NCBI GenBank assembly: GCA_905373625.1
Contig: CAJPTS010000083.1
Coordinates: 1-7,634 of the forward strand
Reading direction: 5' to 3'
Source: Bacteroidia bacterium
GTDB lineage: Bacteria > Bacteroidota > Bacteroidia > Bacteroidales > CAJPTX01
Length of the DNA stretch: 7,634 bases
The notes below the pieces were generated by a model, which did no database searches, was not told where the DNA came from, and worked only from the letters and a program-made list of their open reading frames with translations. A program made the position numbers and the translations under genes. Numbering within the stretch: the stretch's first letter is position 1; each line of letters opens with the position of its first letter. Shown here piece by piece: positions 7,197 to 7,634 of this stretch.

Positions 7197-7239
7197 AAAA
7201 AAAGTGTGGTAAAACGATAACCAGATCGTTTTACCACAC
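7197..7239 (-). terminator. Strong intrinsic terminator of the chemotaxis receptor gene
   Basis: A perfect 15-bp inverted repeat (7204-7218 with 7225-7239, arms GTGTGGTAAAACGAT and ATCGTTTTACCACAC) surrounds the 6-nt loop 7219-7224. On the minus strand it is followed at once by seven T residues (7203-7197). It begins 44 nt after the stop codon of the chemotaxis gene. There is no T-run on the other side, so it acts in the minus direction only. Confidence 0.9.
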
Positions 7240-7248
7240 CTGAACCTA

Positions 7249-7266
7249 TCGGAGATCTCGCTCCGA
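7249..7266 (-). repeat. Small inverted repeat between the chemotaxis gene stop and its terminator
   Basis: TCGGAG (7249-7254) and CTCCGA (7261-7266) form a perfect 6-bp stem with a 6-nt loop. It lies 9 nt before the main terminator hairpin in the direction of transcription and has no U-tract of its own. It may stabilise the transcript end or be incidental. Confidence 0.4.
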
Positions 7267-7283
7267 ATTACTTGAGACTTAAA

Positions 7284-7634
7284 TTAAGCAATACGGAAGA
7301 AGTCTGTAGCATCGCGCAGCAGATCGGCTTGTGCATTAAGTTCTTCTGCACTTGTAGCAAGCTCTTCCGCCGAGGCAGCATTAGATTGTACCACACCGTT
7401 CAAGGACTGTATTGCCACGTTGATTTGATCTACGCCCGTTTTTTGCTCGCTGCTCGCCGTGGCAATTTCTTCTACCAGATGCGCTGTCTTATGTACATCG
7501 GGAAGAACGGCTTGTAATTTTCCAGCCGCTGTCTCGGTTGTACTAAGCGCATTGAGCGAAAGATCAGAAATCTCGTTTGCAGAATCTCTACTGCGTTCAG
7601 CTAACTTGCGTACTTCAGAAGCAACCACAGAGAA
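7284..7634 (-). CDS. Methyl-accepting chemotaxis protein, C-terminal end of the signalling domain (partial)
   Basis: Only the last 116 residues are in the window; the start lies beyond the right edge. The fragment begins within FSVVASEVRKLAERS, the strongly conserved segment just after the hairpin tip of the MCP cytoplasmic domain. It continues as a heptad-patterned coiled coil with SSEQKTGVDQIN, AASAEELATSAEEL and a terminal DATDFFRIA. These are typical of the descending helix, including a Glu/Gln- and Ala-rich stretch resembling the methylation helix. The family relays ligand sensing to CheA/CheW at the inner membrane or in the cytoplasm. No CheR-tethering pentapeptide (NWETF type) ends the protein. 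Sensor domain and membrane segments cannot be seen, so membrane or soluble type is open. It is separated from the next gene by a strong terminator and is probably its own unit or the last gene of one to the right. Confidence 0.95.
   Translation of the reverse strand, partial: FSVVASEVRKLAERSRDSANEISDLSLNALSTTETAAGKLQAVLPDVHKTAHLVEEIATASSEQKTGVDQINVAIQSLNGVVQSNAASAEELATSAEELNAQADLLRDATDFFRIA

Noticed and set aside
1..7634. A defence, mobile or CRISPR system in the window
   Set aside because: No transposase, integrase, phage, nuclease or toxin-antitoxin genes, no spaced direct repeats and no tRNA-like ends were seen. All coding space is filled by six recognisable minus-strand genes of broadly similar composition.

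Overview
The window reads as an ordinary chromosomal stretch of a Bacteroidota bacterium, most likely an anaerobic Bacteroidales member related to Porphyromonas. That placement rests on four things: a Rel protein whose synthetase core has the Bacteroidota wording (DWVSTPK, VEVQIRTERMNEIAE), a secreted Fn3-like protein with a gliding-motility/type IX secretion C-terminal domain, a FabK-like flavoprotein of the Bacteroidota type (QGGMIWCSGW), and a promoter element fitting the Bacteroidota -7 consensus TAnnTTTG. The genus is inference. All six genes lie on the minus strand, so the window is read from its right end to its left end.

Layout in transcription order. The C-terminal 116 residues of a methyl-accepting chemotaxis protein (7634-7284) enter from the right edge. 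They are followed by a small hairpin and then a strong intrinsic terminator with a perfect 15-bp stem. After a promoter-bearing gap comes an FMN-dependent nitronate monooxygenase/FabK-like oxidoreductase (7056-6103). Two M16B peptidase-like subunits follow, one with the zinc site (6046-4802) and one without it (4799-3483), separated by 2 nt. A weak hairpin lies in the next 86-nt gap. Then comes a secreted protein with Fn3-like repeats and a type B T9SS-like C-terminal domain (3396-1774). Five nucleotides later the (p)ppGpp synthetase/hydrolase gene rel starts (1768) and runs off the left edge, so its C-terminal regulatory part is missing from the window.

The five genes from the oxidoreductase to rel can be one transcript. 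The only intergenic match to a Bacteroidota -7 element lies upstream of the oxidoreductase, and the gaps are 56, 2, 86 and 5 nt. The two M16 proteins almost certainly form one heterodimeric peptidase. No functional link among the rest is evident, and the surface protein-rel coupling is the most unusual arrangement.

I found no tRNA, rRNA, CRISPR array, insertion sequence, phage gene or defence locus. The window does not hold an obvious new system. The points worth following up are the coupling of a secreted protein to rel, the divergent TGS domain of Rel, and a chemotaxis receptor in this type of organism.
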